From an uncultured Prevotella sp. (GTDB lineage: Bacteria; Bacteroidota; Bacteroidia; Bacteroidales; Bacteroidaceae), in NCBI GenBank assembly GCA_900769275.1, contig CAAGGA010000153.1:1-35736 (forward strand): DNA of 35,736 bases, given 5' to 3'. Positions 18,888 to 25,582 of the stretch are shown one piece after another; position 1 is the first letter of the stretch, and every line of letters begins with the position of its first letter. Under the pieces are notes generated by a model. It saw nothing but the letters and a program-made list of their open reading frames with translations, did no database searches and had not been told where the DNA came from. Both the position numbers and the translations under genes were made by a program.

Positions 18888-20199
18888 GTAATCCCTCATC
18901 GTAATCATCATAAAGGAAATCGTTATACGGATATTTCTGCACGTGCAATTCTCTCACTTTCTTGTATATTACCGTGCGGAATTCCTCGATGTTGAGCCTT
19001 TCCTTTGCCGAGATGAATATGCACCCACGATTTCTTTCAGCAGGCTGCTCGCTCATCTTTGCCATCCATGTACGCTTCAAATTGTCGAGTGAGACCTCCG
19101 ACTTCTTTATGGGAGTAAGGTCATCCTCCTCTTTCTCTGTCCACGTATAAGCATCTATCTTATTAAAGACCACCATTGAGGGTTTCTCGGCACATCCCAA
19201 GTCTGCGAGAGTCTTCTCCACCACCTTTATCTGTTCCTCGAAATCCGGATGGGAAATATCAACGACATGCAGCAGCAGGTCTGCCTCACGCGTCTCATCA
19301 AGCGTCGATTTGAATGATTCCACAAGGTCGGTAGGGAGCTTCCGGATAAATCCCACAGTGTCCGCCAACAGGAAAGGCAGGTTATCCACCACCACCTTTC
19401 GCACCGTAGTGTCAAGCGTAGCAAAGAGCTTGTTCTCCGCAAAGACCTCACTCTTGGCAAGCATATTCATGATTGTGGATTTCCCCACGTTGGTATATCC
19501 CACCAAAGCCACCCTTATCATCCTGCCACGGTTCTTCCTCTGCGTCGTCTTCTGCCTGTCTATCTCCGCAAGCCGCTGTTTCAAGAGACTCATTCTGCCA
19601 AGGATGATGCGGCGGTCCATCTCCAACTGCGTCTCACCAGGACCACGCAAGCCTACCGAACCCTTGCCTCCTCCAGAACCAGAGCCGCCTCCCTGTCGCT
19701 CAAGGTGAGTCCACAGACGTTGCAGACGGGGCAGCATATAGCGATATTGCGCCAGTTCCACCTGTGTCTTGGCATTGGCAGTCTGAGCACGCATGGCGAA
19801 AATGTCAAGGATGAGACTGGTTCGGTCAAGAATCTTCACCTTGAGTTCCTGTTCTATATTACGCAGTTGCTTGGCAGAAAGCTCATCATCAAAAATTACC
19901 ATGCCGACCTCCTGCCACGGAGTGCCATCAGGATGCACCTCTTCATGTTCCGCCCTTTCCTCGCATTCCTCGATATAAGCGCGGATTTCTTCCAGTTTTC
20001 CCTTGCCCACGTATGTCACCTGGCTCGGTCCCTGCACCCGCTGGGTAAAGCGACGGAGCACCACGGCACCGGCAGTATCAGCCAGAAACTCCAGTTCGTC
20101 GAGATATTCCTTTGTCTTTGCCTCATTCTGCTGCGGAGTGATAAGTCCCACGATGACTGCCGTTTCCGCCTTTGCCTCTGATATAACGAATTCCTTCAT
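18877..20199 (-). CDS. hflX: Ribosome-associated GTPase HflX
   Basis: GTP-binding protein that associates with the large ribosomal subunit and rescues or splits stalled ribosomes in other bacteria. The 440 residues include the N-terminal HflX domain (about 15-120), the glycine-rich GPGETQLEMDRR motif at 187-198, a coiled coil, and the G domain: G1 GYTNVGKS (234-241), G3 DTVGF (280-284) and G4 NKID (346-349). All GTPase motifs are intact. The promoter lies in the region shared with the divergent ompA-type gene. The final codons (LRLY-stop) are encoded inside element C2. DUF4954 and M16 genes follow on the same strand. Confidence 0.97.
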   Translation of the reverse strand: MKEFVISEAKAETAVIVGLITPQQNEAKTKEYLDELEFLADTAGAVVLRRFTQRVQGPSQVTYVGKGKLEEIRAYIEECEERAEHEEVHPDGTPWQEVGMVIFDDELSAKQLRNIEQELKVKILDRTSLILDIFAMRAQTANAKTQVELAQYRYMLPRLQRLWTHLERQGGGSGSGGGKGSVGLRGPGETQLEMDRRIILGRMSLLKQRLAEIDRQKTTQRKNRGRMIRVALVGYTNVGKSTIMNMLAKSEVFAENKLFATLDTTVRKVVVDNLPFLLADTVGFIRKLPTDLVESFKSTLDETREADLLLHVVDISHPDFEEQIKVVEKTLADLGCAEKPSMVVFNKIDAYTWTEKEEDDLTPIKKSEVSLDNLKRTWMAKMSEQPAERNRGCIFISAKERLNIEEFRTVIYKKVRELHVQKYPYNDFLYDDYDEGLRLY

Positions 20200-20214
20200 T
20201 CAGTTGTTCTATTA

Positions 20215-20312
20215 ACGGTTTTATGGTTGCTTCGCTCTTACGGTTATACGGAGGTTTGTGAGGGCTATCCGGTAACTTCCGTAAAACCGCATAACCGTAA
20301 AACCGTAAAACC
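20215..20312. repeat. Octamer-armed palindromic element B3 (family B)
   Basis: The right arm is four octamers (CGTAAAAC, CGCATAAC, CGTAAAAC, CGTAAAAC). The left arm (GGTTTTAT, GGTTGCTT and others) is more degenerate. The core at 20248-20282 starts ACGGAGGTTTGTGAGGGC and ends GGTAACTTCCGT; its ends pair. The element lies in the hflX leader, between promoter and ATG, so it would be transcribed at the 5' end of hflX mRNA. Confidence 0.7.
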
Positions 20313-20332
20313 AAACAACTCTAATATCGTTG

Positions 20333-20363
20333 CAAAGATAAAAAAAATCTTTCAAACGACAAA
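20333..20363 (-). promoter_or_regulatory. hflX promoter
   Basis: On the minus strand TTTG (20363-20360), a 19-base spacer, then TATCTTTG (20340-20333): a full Bacteroidetes consensus match. Transcription would cross element B3 before the hflX ATG at 20199. The rest of the 338-base divergent region is AT-rich with no gene. Confidence 0.65.
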
Positions 20364-20487
20364 GGCTACACGTGAATTATGTGACCATAGAATTGCAATT
20401 ATTGTTAATGATTAAATAAAAGCGGACTTTCGTGGTTAAAATAAATTAAACTATAGCAACTAATTCGCATTTCTCACGTCATATAGA

Positions 20488-20495
20488 TAACTTTG
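20488..20495 (+). promoter_or_regulatory. -7 element of the OmpA-type lipoprotein promoter
   Basis: TAACTTTG lies 43 bases before the ATG at 20538. The expected -33 position reads TTCG, a weak match. Confidence 0.5.
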
Positions 20496-20537
20496 CAATA
20501 CTCGTAGGACTTAGTATAATCAAAAAAATAGGAAATC

Positions 20538-21392
20538 ATGAAGAAAAATCTAATCTATGTAGCATTCGCAGCAGGATGCCTGCTAATGACCGGATGCGCC
20601 TCAAAGAAAGAATTGGACAACTGTCGTCTCGAAAACAACACGCTGACAGGAAAGTATCAGGATGCAAGAGAACAACTTGCTACTGCCAACGCCCGCATAC
20701 AGAGCCTTGAAGAGCAGCTCGCCACTGCCAACGATGGCAACAAGAAGTTACAGACGGCATTGAAAGATATGCAGAACTCACTAAATCAGAGCCTTTCAAA
20801 CGCAAGTTCCAACAACGTGAACATATCCAAACTCGTGGATCAAATCAACGAGTCGAACCAGTACATCCGTCACCTCGTGGAAGTAAAATCAAAGAGCGAC
20901 TCCCTCAATCTCGTCCTTACCAACAACCTTACACGTTCTCTCTCCAAGGAAGATCTCAAGGAAGTAGATATTCAAGTGCTTAAAGGCGTGGTGTATATCT
21001 CCCTTGCCGACAATATGCTCTACAAGAGCGGTTCATACGAAATCAATGACCGCGCAGCAGAAACACTCTCAAAGATTGCAAAAATCATCACCGACTACAA
21101 AGATTACGACGTTCTCATCGAGGGTAATACCGACAATGTGCCTATCAGCCGCGAGAACATCCGCAACAACTGGGACCTCTCATGCCTGCGCGCTTCAAGC
21201 GTAGTGCAGTATCTGCAGAACAATTTCGGTGTAGATCCAAAGCGTCTCACAGCAGGCGGTCGTGGCGAATACAATCCTGTAGCCTCCAACGACACCGCAG
21301 CAGGCAAGCAGCGTAACCGCCGCACACAGATAATCATCACTCCGAAACTCGACGAGTTCATGGAACTCATCGGTCAAGCTCCTGAGGAATAG
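20538..21392 (+). CDS. OmpA family lipoprotein
   Basis: A predicted outer-membrane lipoprotein that anchors the envelope to peptidoglycan. The signal peptide ends in a lipobox, LMTGC, with lipidated Cys20. Residues about 28-115 form a coiled coil rich in Gln, Asn and Leu. The OmpA C-terminal peptidoglycan-binding domain covers about 150-275 (LYKSGSYEIND, IEGNTDNVPI, NWDLSCLRASSVVQYL, GRGEYNPVASNDT, RNRRTQIIITP). The architecture resembles PilB/MotB-like coiled-coil OmpA proteins of Bacteroidetes. It is first of three rightward genes separated by palindromic elements. Confidence 0.92.
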   Translation: MKKNLIYVAFAAGCLLMTGCASKKELDNCRLENNTLTGKYQDAREQLATANARIQSLEEQLATANDGNKKLQTALKDMQNSLNQSLSNASSNNVNISKLVDQINESNQYIRHLVEVKSKSDSLNLVLTNNLTRSLSKEDLKEVDIQVLKGVVYISLADNMLYKSGSYEINDRAAETLSKIAKIITDYKDYDVLIEGNTDNVPISRENIRNNWDLSCLRASSVVQYLQNNFGVDPKRLTAGGRGEYNPVASNDTAAGKQRNRRTQIIITPKLDEFMELIGQAPEE

Positions 21393-21400
21393 TTTCTATT

Positions 21401-21520
21401 TGGTTGTTTAGTTGTTTAGTGGTTTAGTGGTTTAGTTGATAGTATTCGACTCCATTGCCAAGACAAACAACTAAACAACTAAACAACCAAACAACCAAAC
21501 AACAAAACAACCAAACAACA
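21401..21520. repeat. Octamer-armed palindromic element A1 (family A)
   Basis: The left arm (21401-21437) is about four octamers such as TTGTTTAG and TGGTTTAG. The right arm (21466-21520) has complementary units (AACAACTA, AACAACCA). The 28-base core at 21438-21465 starts GATAGTATTCGACTCC and ends CCAAGACA. The element fills the whole gap between the lipoprotein gene and the nuclease ATG at 21522. Confidence 0.8.
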
Positions 21521-21521
21521 A

Positions 21522-22412
21522 ATGTCCAAACTATACGTGCTCGCAATAGCCGTTGCCATAGCTTTCCTTGCCTTTTTTCGCACATTTAACACAGAAGAAA
21601 CAAGGGAAGAGAAAGATGATGTGACAACACAGGAATTGCCAACGACCAGCAACCCCGGAAAACAAAACGAAAAAAAAAATAACCAACAACCGACAACCAA
21701 CAACCAACAACAAGGCATAAGGTATGAGATTCCCCGGATGAATGGTGAAGACCAGGGCATGATAATTGAGCATGTGGGGCATACACTGGCATACAACAAG
21801 GCATATAACACACCTTATTGGGCTGCCTGGCAACTGACAAAAGACCATACCGACGGAACTGTAAACCGCTCAAAGAAGTTTTGGGTCGACCCTGCCGTGG
21901 AGCAGGCATACAGAGTAGAGTGGTATGAATACAAGGAAAGCGGCTACGACCGCGGTCACATGTGTCCTGCCGGTGACATGAAATGGAGCGAGGCAGCCAT
22001 GCACGACTGCTTCTATATGACCAATATGTGTCCGCAGTCACCGTCCCTCAACAGCGGAGCGTGGCGCAAACTGGAGACGAAATGCCGTAACTGGGCAAAC
22101 GAAGAGGGGCGCATCTACATCGTATGCGGTCCGATATATGATAAGGGGAAGAGGCATGAGGAGATAGGAATAGACCATCGTATCATGGTCCCCGAACGCT
22201 TTTTCAAGGCGGTGCTCTCACTTAATAAAGGTAAGGAGTGGGCAATAGCATTTGTTTACGAGAACACAGACCGCAGTCAGTCCATGAAGAAAGCTGTGAA
22301 GACGGTGGATGAAGTGGAAGAAATGATAGACATGGACCTCTTTTATCAGCTTGATGATGAGCTGGAAGATGAGATAGAGAGCCGTATTCAATCTACGGTT
22401 TTAAGGTTATAA
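21522..22412 (+). CDS. DNA/RNA non-specific endonuclease (NUC1 family)
   Basis: A predicted secreted or membrane-anchored metal-dependent nuclease of the beta-beta-alpha metal family. The N-terminus (about residues 3-19) is a hydrophobic signal or anchor. The catalytic DRGH motif lies at 143-146 with general base His146, and Asn168 in MTNMCPQ is the metal ligand. PAGDMKW, INSGAW-like LNSGAWRKLE and YIVCGPIYDKG are typical. Odd points: residues about 53-64 (NNQQPTTNNQQQ) are encoded by 7-bp family C-like repeats, preceded by an A10 run at 21670-21679. The last codons (TVLRL) and the TAA are encoded by the first octamers of element B4. The ATG touches element A1. Confidence 0.9.
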   Translation: MSKLYVLAIAVAIAFLAFFRTFNTEETREEKDDVTTQELPTTSNPGKQNEKKNNQQPTTNNQQQGIRYEIPRMNGEDQGMIIEHVGHTLAYNKAYNTPYWAAWQLTKDHTDGTVNRSKKFWVDPAVEQAYRVEWYEYKESGYDRGHMCPAGDMKWSEAAMHDCFYMTNMCPQSPSLNSGAWRKLETKCRNWANEEGRIYIVCGPIYDKGKRHEEIGIDHRIMVPERFFKAVLSLNKGKEWAIAFVYENTDRSQSMKKAVKTVDEVEEMIDMDLFYQLDDELEDEIESRIQSTVLRL

Positions 22413-22546
22413 GGTTGTACGGTTATACGGAATATACCAATAGTCCCCACAAAACTCCGTTCAACCCTAAAACCGTATAACCGAAGAATCGAATAGCCCT
22501 CACAAACTTCCGCATAACCGTAAAACCGCATAACCGTAAAACAACC
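22395..22546. repeat. Palindromic element B4 (family B, compound)
   Basis: The left arm is four octamers (GGTTTTAA, GGTTATAA, GGTTGTAC, GGTTATAC). Two right-arm sets follow (about 22463-22483 and 22511-22546, CGCATAAC/CGTAAAAC units), as if one element were joined to the right half of another. A partial family B core lies in inverted orientation near 22489-22512 (CGAATAGCCCTCACAAAC). The element contains the nuclease stop (22410-22412) and ends 8 bases before the GSCFA ATG. Confidence 0.65.
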
Positions 22547-22554
22547 ATGCAACC

Positions 22555-23370
22555 ATGCAATTCCGCACAGAGATAACCATTCCCCGTCCACCCTTTGAGA
22601 TAGAGCCGCAGGACAGACACTTCTTCGTAGGCTCATGCTTTGCAGAGAATATAGGCAGGCGTTTTGTGCAGAACAAGCTGCAAGCTACCGTCAATCCTTA
22701 TGGTACGATGTACAACCCTGCCAGCGTGTTACATACCATTGAGCGTGCCATCACGGACGGAACGATACCAGAACAAGGCGTGGATGTCGCAGTCATCACT
22801 CTCGGCACAAATCATGTATATATCCTCAAGGAGACGGGGGAGATAGTGGATAACTGCCAGAAACGCCCACAGCGGATGTTTCGTGAGGAGGAATTGAGTG
22901 TAGAGCAATGCAGCGATTACCTTCGGAAAGCCACCTCCCTGCTCAGAGAAAAGAATCCAATGACAAAGGTAGTGCTCACTGTCAGTCCGATAAGATACGC
23001 AAAATACGGCTATCATCTCTCGCAACTGTCAAAGGCTACTCTTCTCCTTGCCGCCGATGTGGTATGCAGAATGGAAGATAACACAGAGTATTTCCCGGCA
23101 TACGAGATAATGAACGACGAACTGCGTGACTATCGTTTCTACAGTCCCGATATGCTGCACCCAAGCGATCAGGCGGTAGATTACATCTATGAACGTTTCT
23201 CCGAAACTTTTTTCTCCTCCCAGACTCATCAGATGCAAGAAGAATGGCGACCTATCTGCGCAGCCCTCTCCCATCGTCCGTTCAATCCCGACAGCCCTGA
23301 GTACAGGTCGTTCCTCGCAAAAGCGCAGGCAGATGCCGTTGCGTTCGAGAAGAAATGGGGATTTAGATGA
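22555..23370 (+). CDS. GSCFA domain protein
   Basis: A 271-residue protein named for its FFVGSCFAENIGRRF motif (about residues 23-37). The family is SGNH/GDSL-hydrolase-like. The GS block with Asn (TLGTNHVY), SPIRYAKYG and a late DMLHPSDQAVDYIYERF, with the Asp-x-x-His pair, fit the expected catalytic elements. Substrate is unknown; O-acetyl ester hydrolysis is a reasonable family-based guess. No signal peptide. The nuclease gene lies upstream across element B4, and a degraded gene lies immediately downstream. Confidence 0.9.
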   Translation: MQFRTEITIPRPPFEIEPQDRHFFVGSCFAENIGRRFVQNKLQATVNPYGTMYNPASVLHTIERAITDGTIPEQGVDVAVITLGTNHVYILKETGEIVDNCQKRPQRMFREEELSVEQCSDYLRKATSLLREKNPMTKVVLTVSPIRYAKYGYHLSQLSKATLLLAADVVCRMEDNTEYFPAYEIMNDELRDYRFYSPDMLHPSDQAVDYIYERFSETFFSSQTHQMQEEWRPICAALSHRPFNPDSPEYRSFLAKAQADAVAFEKKWGFR

Positions 23371-23374
23371 ATGC

Positions 23375-23703
23375 GGTTGCAGTTCTTTTTCAGCGGGAAA
23401 CGACATTCCGGCAGGAAAAGCCAACTGTGTTGGATATGCACAGGTTTATGCTTCCGTTTTTAATGCTTACTGTAAAGAAGAATGGTATAAAGGCTTCAGC
23501 AAAACCTGTGGTAGGTTTTGTTCAGGTTTACGGCATCAATCTTTGTCAAATGGTCGAAAAAAATCATGCCTACGCAACGACTGAAAGACTTTGTGAAAGA
23601 CCATTATTTTGTTGAAATAAACTCACTGCGTGTGGATTTCTACATAGATCCATCACTAAAAGATGTTATGGGTAGGGAATGTAAGACAATCCCTTGCCCA
23701 TAA
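23375..23703 (+). pseudogene. Decayed transglutaminase-like gene
   Basis: Three short frames read in succession like one transglutaminase-like protein. Around 23411-23490 one frame gives GKANCVGYAQVYASVFNAYC, resembling the catalytic-Cys segment (Cys codon at 23426). The next frame, about 23490-23560, gives KPVVGFVQVYGINLCQMV. The third, about 23580-23703, gives KDFVKDHYFVEIN and FYIDPSLKDV, with candidate catalytic His (codon 23602) and Asp (codon 23647). Two +1 shifts separate them and no proper start is seen, so the 5' end may be lost. The MITE-like insertion follows 20 bases on. Family assignment comes from motif order by eye. Confidence 0.5.
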
Positions 23704-23722
23704 ATAGTTGATAAAGTAGTTA

Positions 23723-23842
23723 GGGTGTCCAGTTCGTTGTACCAATTTTAGCTCACTTAAAACGTTAAATACCTGAGCGTTATATTAACAACTCAACGGG
23801 TGATATCAGCCTCTGTTTTTCGGAACATCTAACTGGACACCC
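23723..23842. mobile_element. 120-bp MITE-like element with target-site duplication
   Basis: Perfect 12-bp terminal inverted repeats GGGTGTCCAGTT (23723-23734) and AACTGGACACCC (23831-23842) extend with three mismatches to 21 bp. The element is flanked by 6-bp direct repeats TAGTTA at 23717-23722 and 23843-23848. The interior has no coding capacity. It is probably a non-autonomous derivative of a transposon elsewhere in the genome; the parent IS family is not identified. Confidence 0.65.
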
Positions 23843-23884
23843 TAGTTAATAAAACTCTCCTATGTTTTGTCATTTTGTACACAT

Positions 23885-25062
23885 TCAATCCAACGTGATT
23901 GCATTCTTCCCATCTGGTACCAGTAGTTTCCTTTTGTGCGGAATGAATGTCTTTGAGAATACAGACCATTCAGGCTTGCTGTAGTTTGGATGAAGAACTA
24001 TATCTGCCATGTCGCAAACTGAATAGAAGACGCAATCAGCATTTACAGGCTTTTCTTTATGCAAACGGAGCGTTGTAGTTTTCTCCTTATGACGTTCTGC
24101 CCACAAATTGCTGTACCAGACTATCATAGGCACGTGATATTCCGCCTTGTTTGGATTACAATTACCACCATGGTCGCTTACTCCTGTATCATAATCCGCC
24201 CCATGGTCTGATACCATTAATAATCCAGACTGCGTCTCTGGTCTGTCAATAGCCTTTATCAGATTGTAAGCATTGTAATCAGAAAAGCGAACAGTATTGT
24301 CGTATGCGTTTACCATAGCCTCATGATTATCCCATGATACATTGTCACTCACGGGATTAGGATGATAGACATCCTGCTCTTTCTGAAAATTATTATACGG
24401 TCCGTGATTTCCTTTATACTGAACAATGAAAAACGATTTCTCATAAATATCCGCAAGGGAATCTACAAGCACCGCTATCCTATCATCCTCACTATCTGCA
24501 AGATGTATCAGGCTGTCACATCCGCTACTGAGATATTTCTCATATCCGAGGAGGTTGGCTGCTATTACAAAGACCTTGAAACCACATTCCTTAAAAGGTG
24601 AAACGATGCTTTTCTCCTTATAATTCAGCAGATAGTCATCAGGAGTAGCTCTGGTTACAATCTGCGGAACTGAATACATTGTAAGATTTGCAGTGGAATA
24701 ATAGTCAGAGAATAGGGTGAGATTATCTACCGATTCCAAGAGCGGGGTAGTACTTCTGCCATAACCTGCAAGGGAAAGGTTGTCATATCTCAATGATTCA
24801 CCAATGGCAAGGACATATATCTCCTTACCTTTCTTCATCATCTTCCTTGCTCCGAACGACATCGCTGAAGCCTCTTCGATGTACCGACGATGACAAATCT
24901 GCTTATTGGCATTATACATCTGACACCAGAAATTGTAAGGAGGCCGTTCCAGAATGTTTTGGGTAACGTAGAACCTTACAGTGATATTGTTATCCCACTT
25001 TACATACAACTGATAGAAAAGAAACAGAAGCACAGCTGAGATTGACAGAATTATCCCCCCCC
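23885..25062 (-). pseudogene. Phosphoethanolamine transferase, catalytic part (out of frame after G8 tract)
   Basis: The periplasmic sulfatase-like catalytic domain of an EptA/MCR-type transferase, which adds phosphoethanolamine to lipid A or another glycan. Visible are AIGESLRYDNLSLAGYGR, the STANLTMYSVP segment with the presumed Thr nucleophile, YKGNHGPYNNF, and the metal-binding VSDHGADYD. All expected active-site features are present. The frame runs open from the G8 tract at 25055-25062 (it stays open to 25102 via a GTG) to the stop at 23885. It lacks the N-terminal membrane segments, which sit one frame away in the upstream piece. With one G fewer, both pieces would join into a 535-residue protein of normal length. 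Confidence 0.8.
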
Positions 25063-25493
25063 AATAGGTTTTTCTTGAGTTCGTTATTTGGTTGATAAAC
25101 ACCTATTGCACCTATCCAACTAAGAATTACAGGCAACGCATAAGGTATCTTATGCAGTGTTCCGAGAATGAACCCGCCGCCCTCATCCGTATTTGTCGTA
25201 AGGATTGCGAGGATATTTCCAGCTGTAAGATAGTTGGAGTATAGCAATACCATCATTGTTTCAACAAATGAGGTCAGCATAACTATTGCCGAAAGTGACA
25301 CAAACAACCACTTCCTGTGTAAAAATGCAATCATACAAGCCAACAGCAGGGTATATAGAATTGAGGAAAACAGTCTCGACAAAGATGTTTCTGCACTCAT
25401 CAACTCCCTAAATACCACTGGCATGATAAATGTGACAAGTAGCAAAAGCACTACAAGAATATCTCGCCAACTCATTCGGAAGCTATATTTCAT
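24990..25493 (-). pseudogene. Phosphoethanolamine transferase, N-terminal membrane part
   Basis: The first 140-odd codons (25493 to about 25062) encode the membrane anchor typical of EptA-like enzymes. Hydrophobic helices lie at about residues 11-28, 40-55, 60-80 and 118-135; a fifth helix (IILSISAVLLFLFYQLYV) lies just past the G8 tract in the other frame. After the tract the reading frame continues only to 24990 with non-family sequence (DNSVNLSC...). As sequenced this gives a truncated, inactive product. The ATG lies 89 bases after the fkp stop; no separate promoter was recognised. Confidence 0.75.
25055..25062. repeat. C8/G8 homopolymer at the frameshift
   Basis: Eight consecutive C on the plus strand (eight G in the coding strand) lie exactly where the two transferase frames meet. 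Seven G would restore Asn-Leu-Leu-Gly-Gly-Ile-Ile-Leu and one continuous frame. Such tracts slip readily during replication and also cause sequencing errors. Confidence 0.8.
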
Positions 25494-25582
25494 GACATAA
25501 GTATATGTTTTTTTGTTATGGCTTCTTGTTTTTTTTGTTGTTATAGCCTTACCTCTTTAGAAAGCCCCTCTCTTCAACTTCC

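Noticed and set aside
21401..21520. CRISPR-like array
   Set aside because: The units are 7-8 bp, degenerate and contiguous, with complementary arms and no spacers; no cas genes are present.
23720..23845. IS3-type ends (TGTCC...GGACA) for the small insertion
   Set aside because: With those ends no target duplication is found; with GGGTGTCC ends a clean 6-bp duplication flanks the element.
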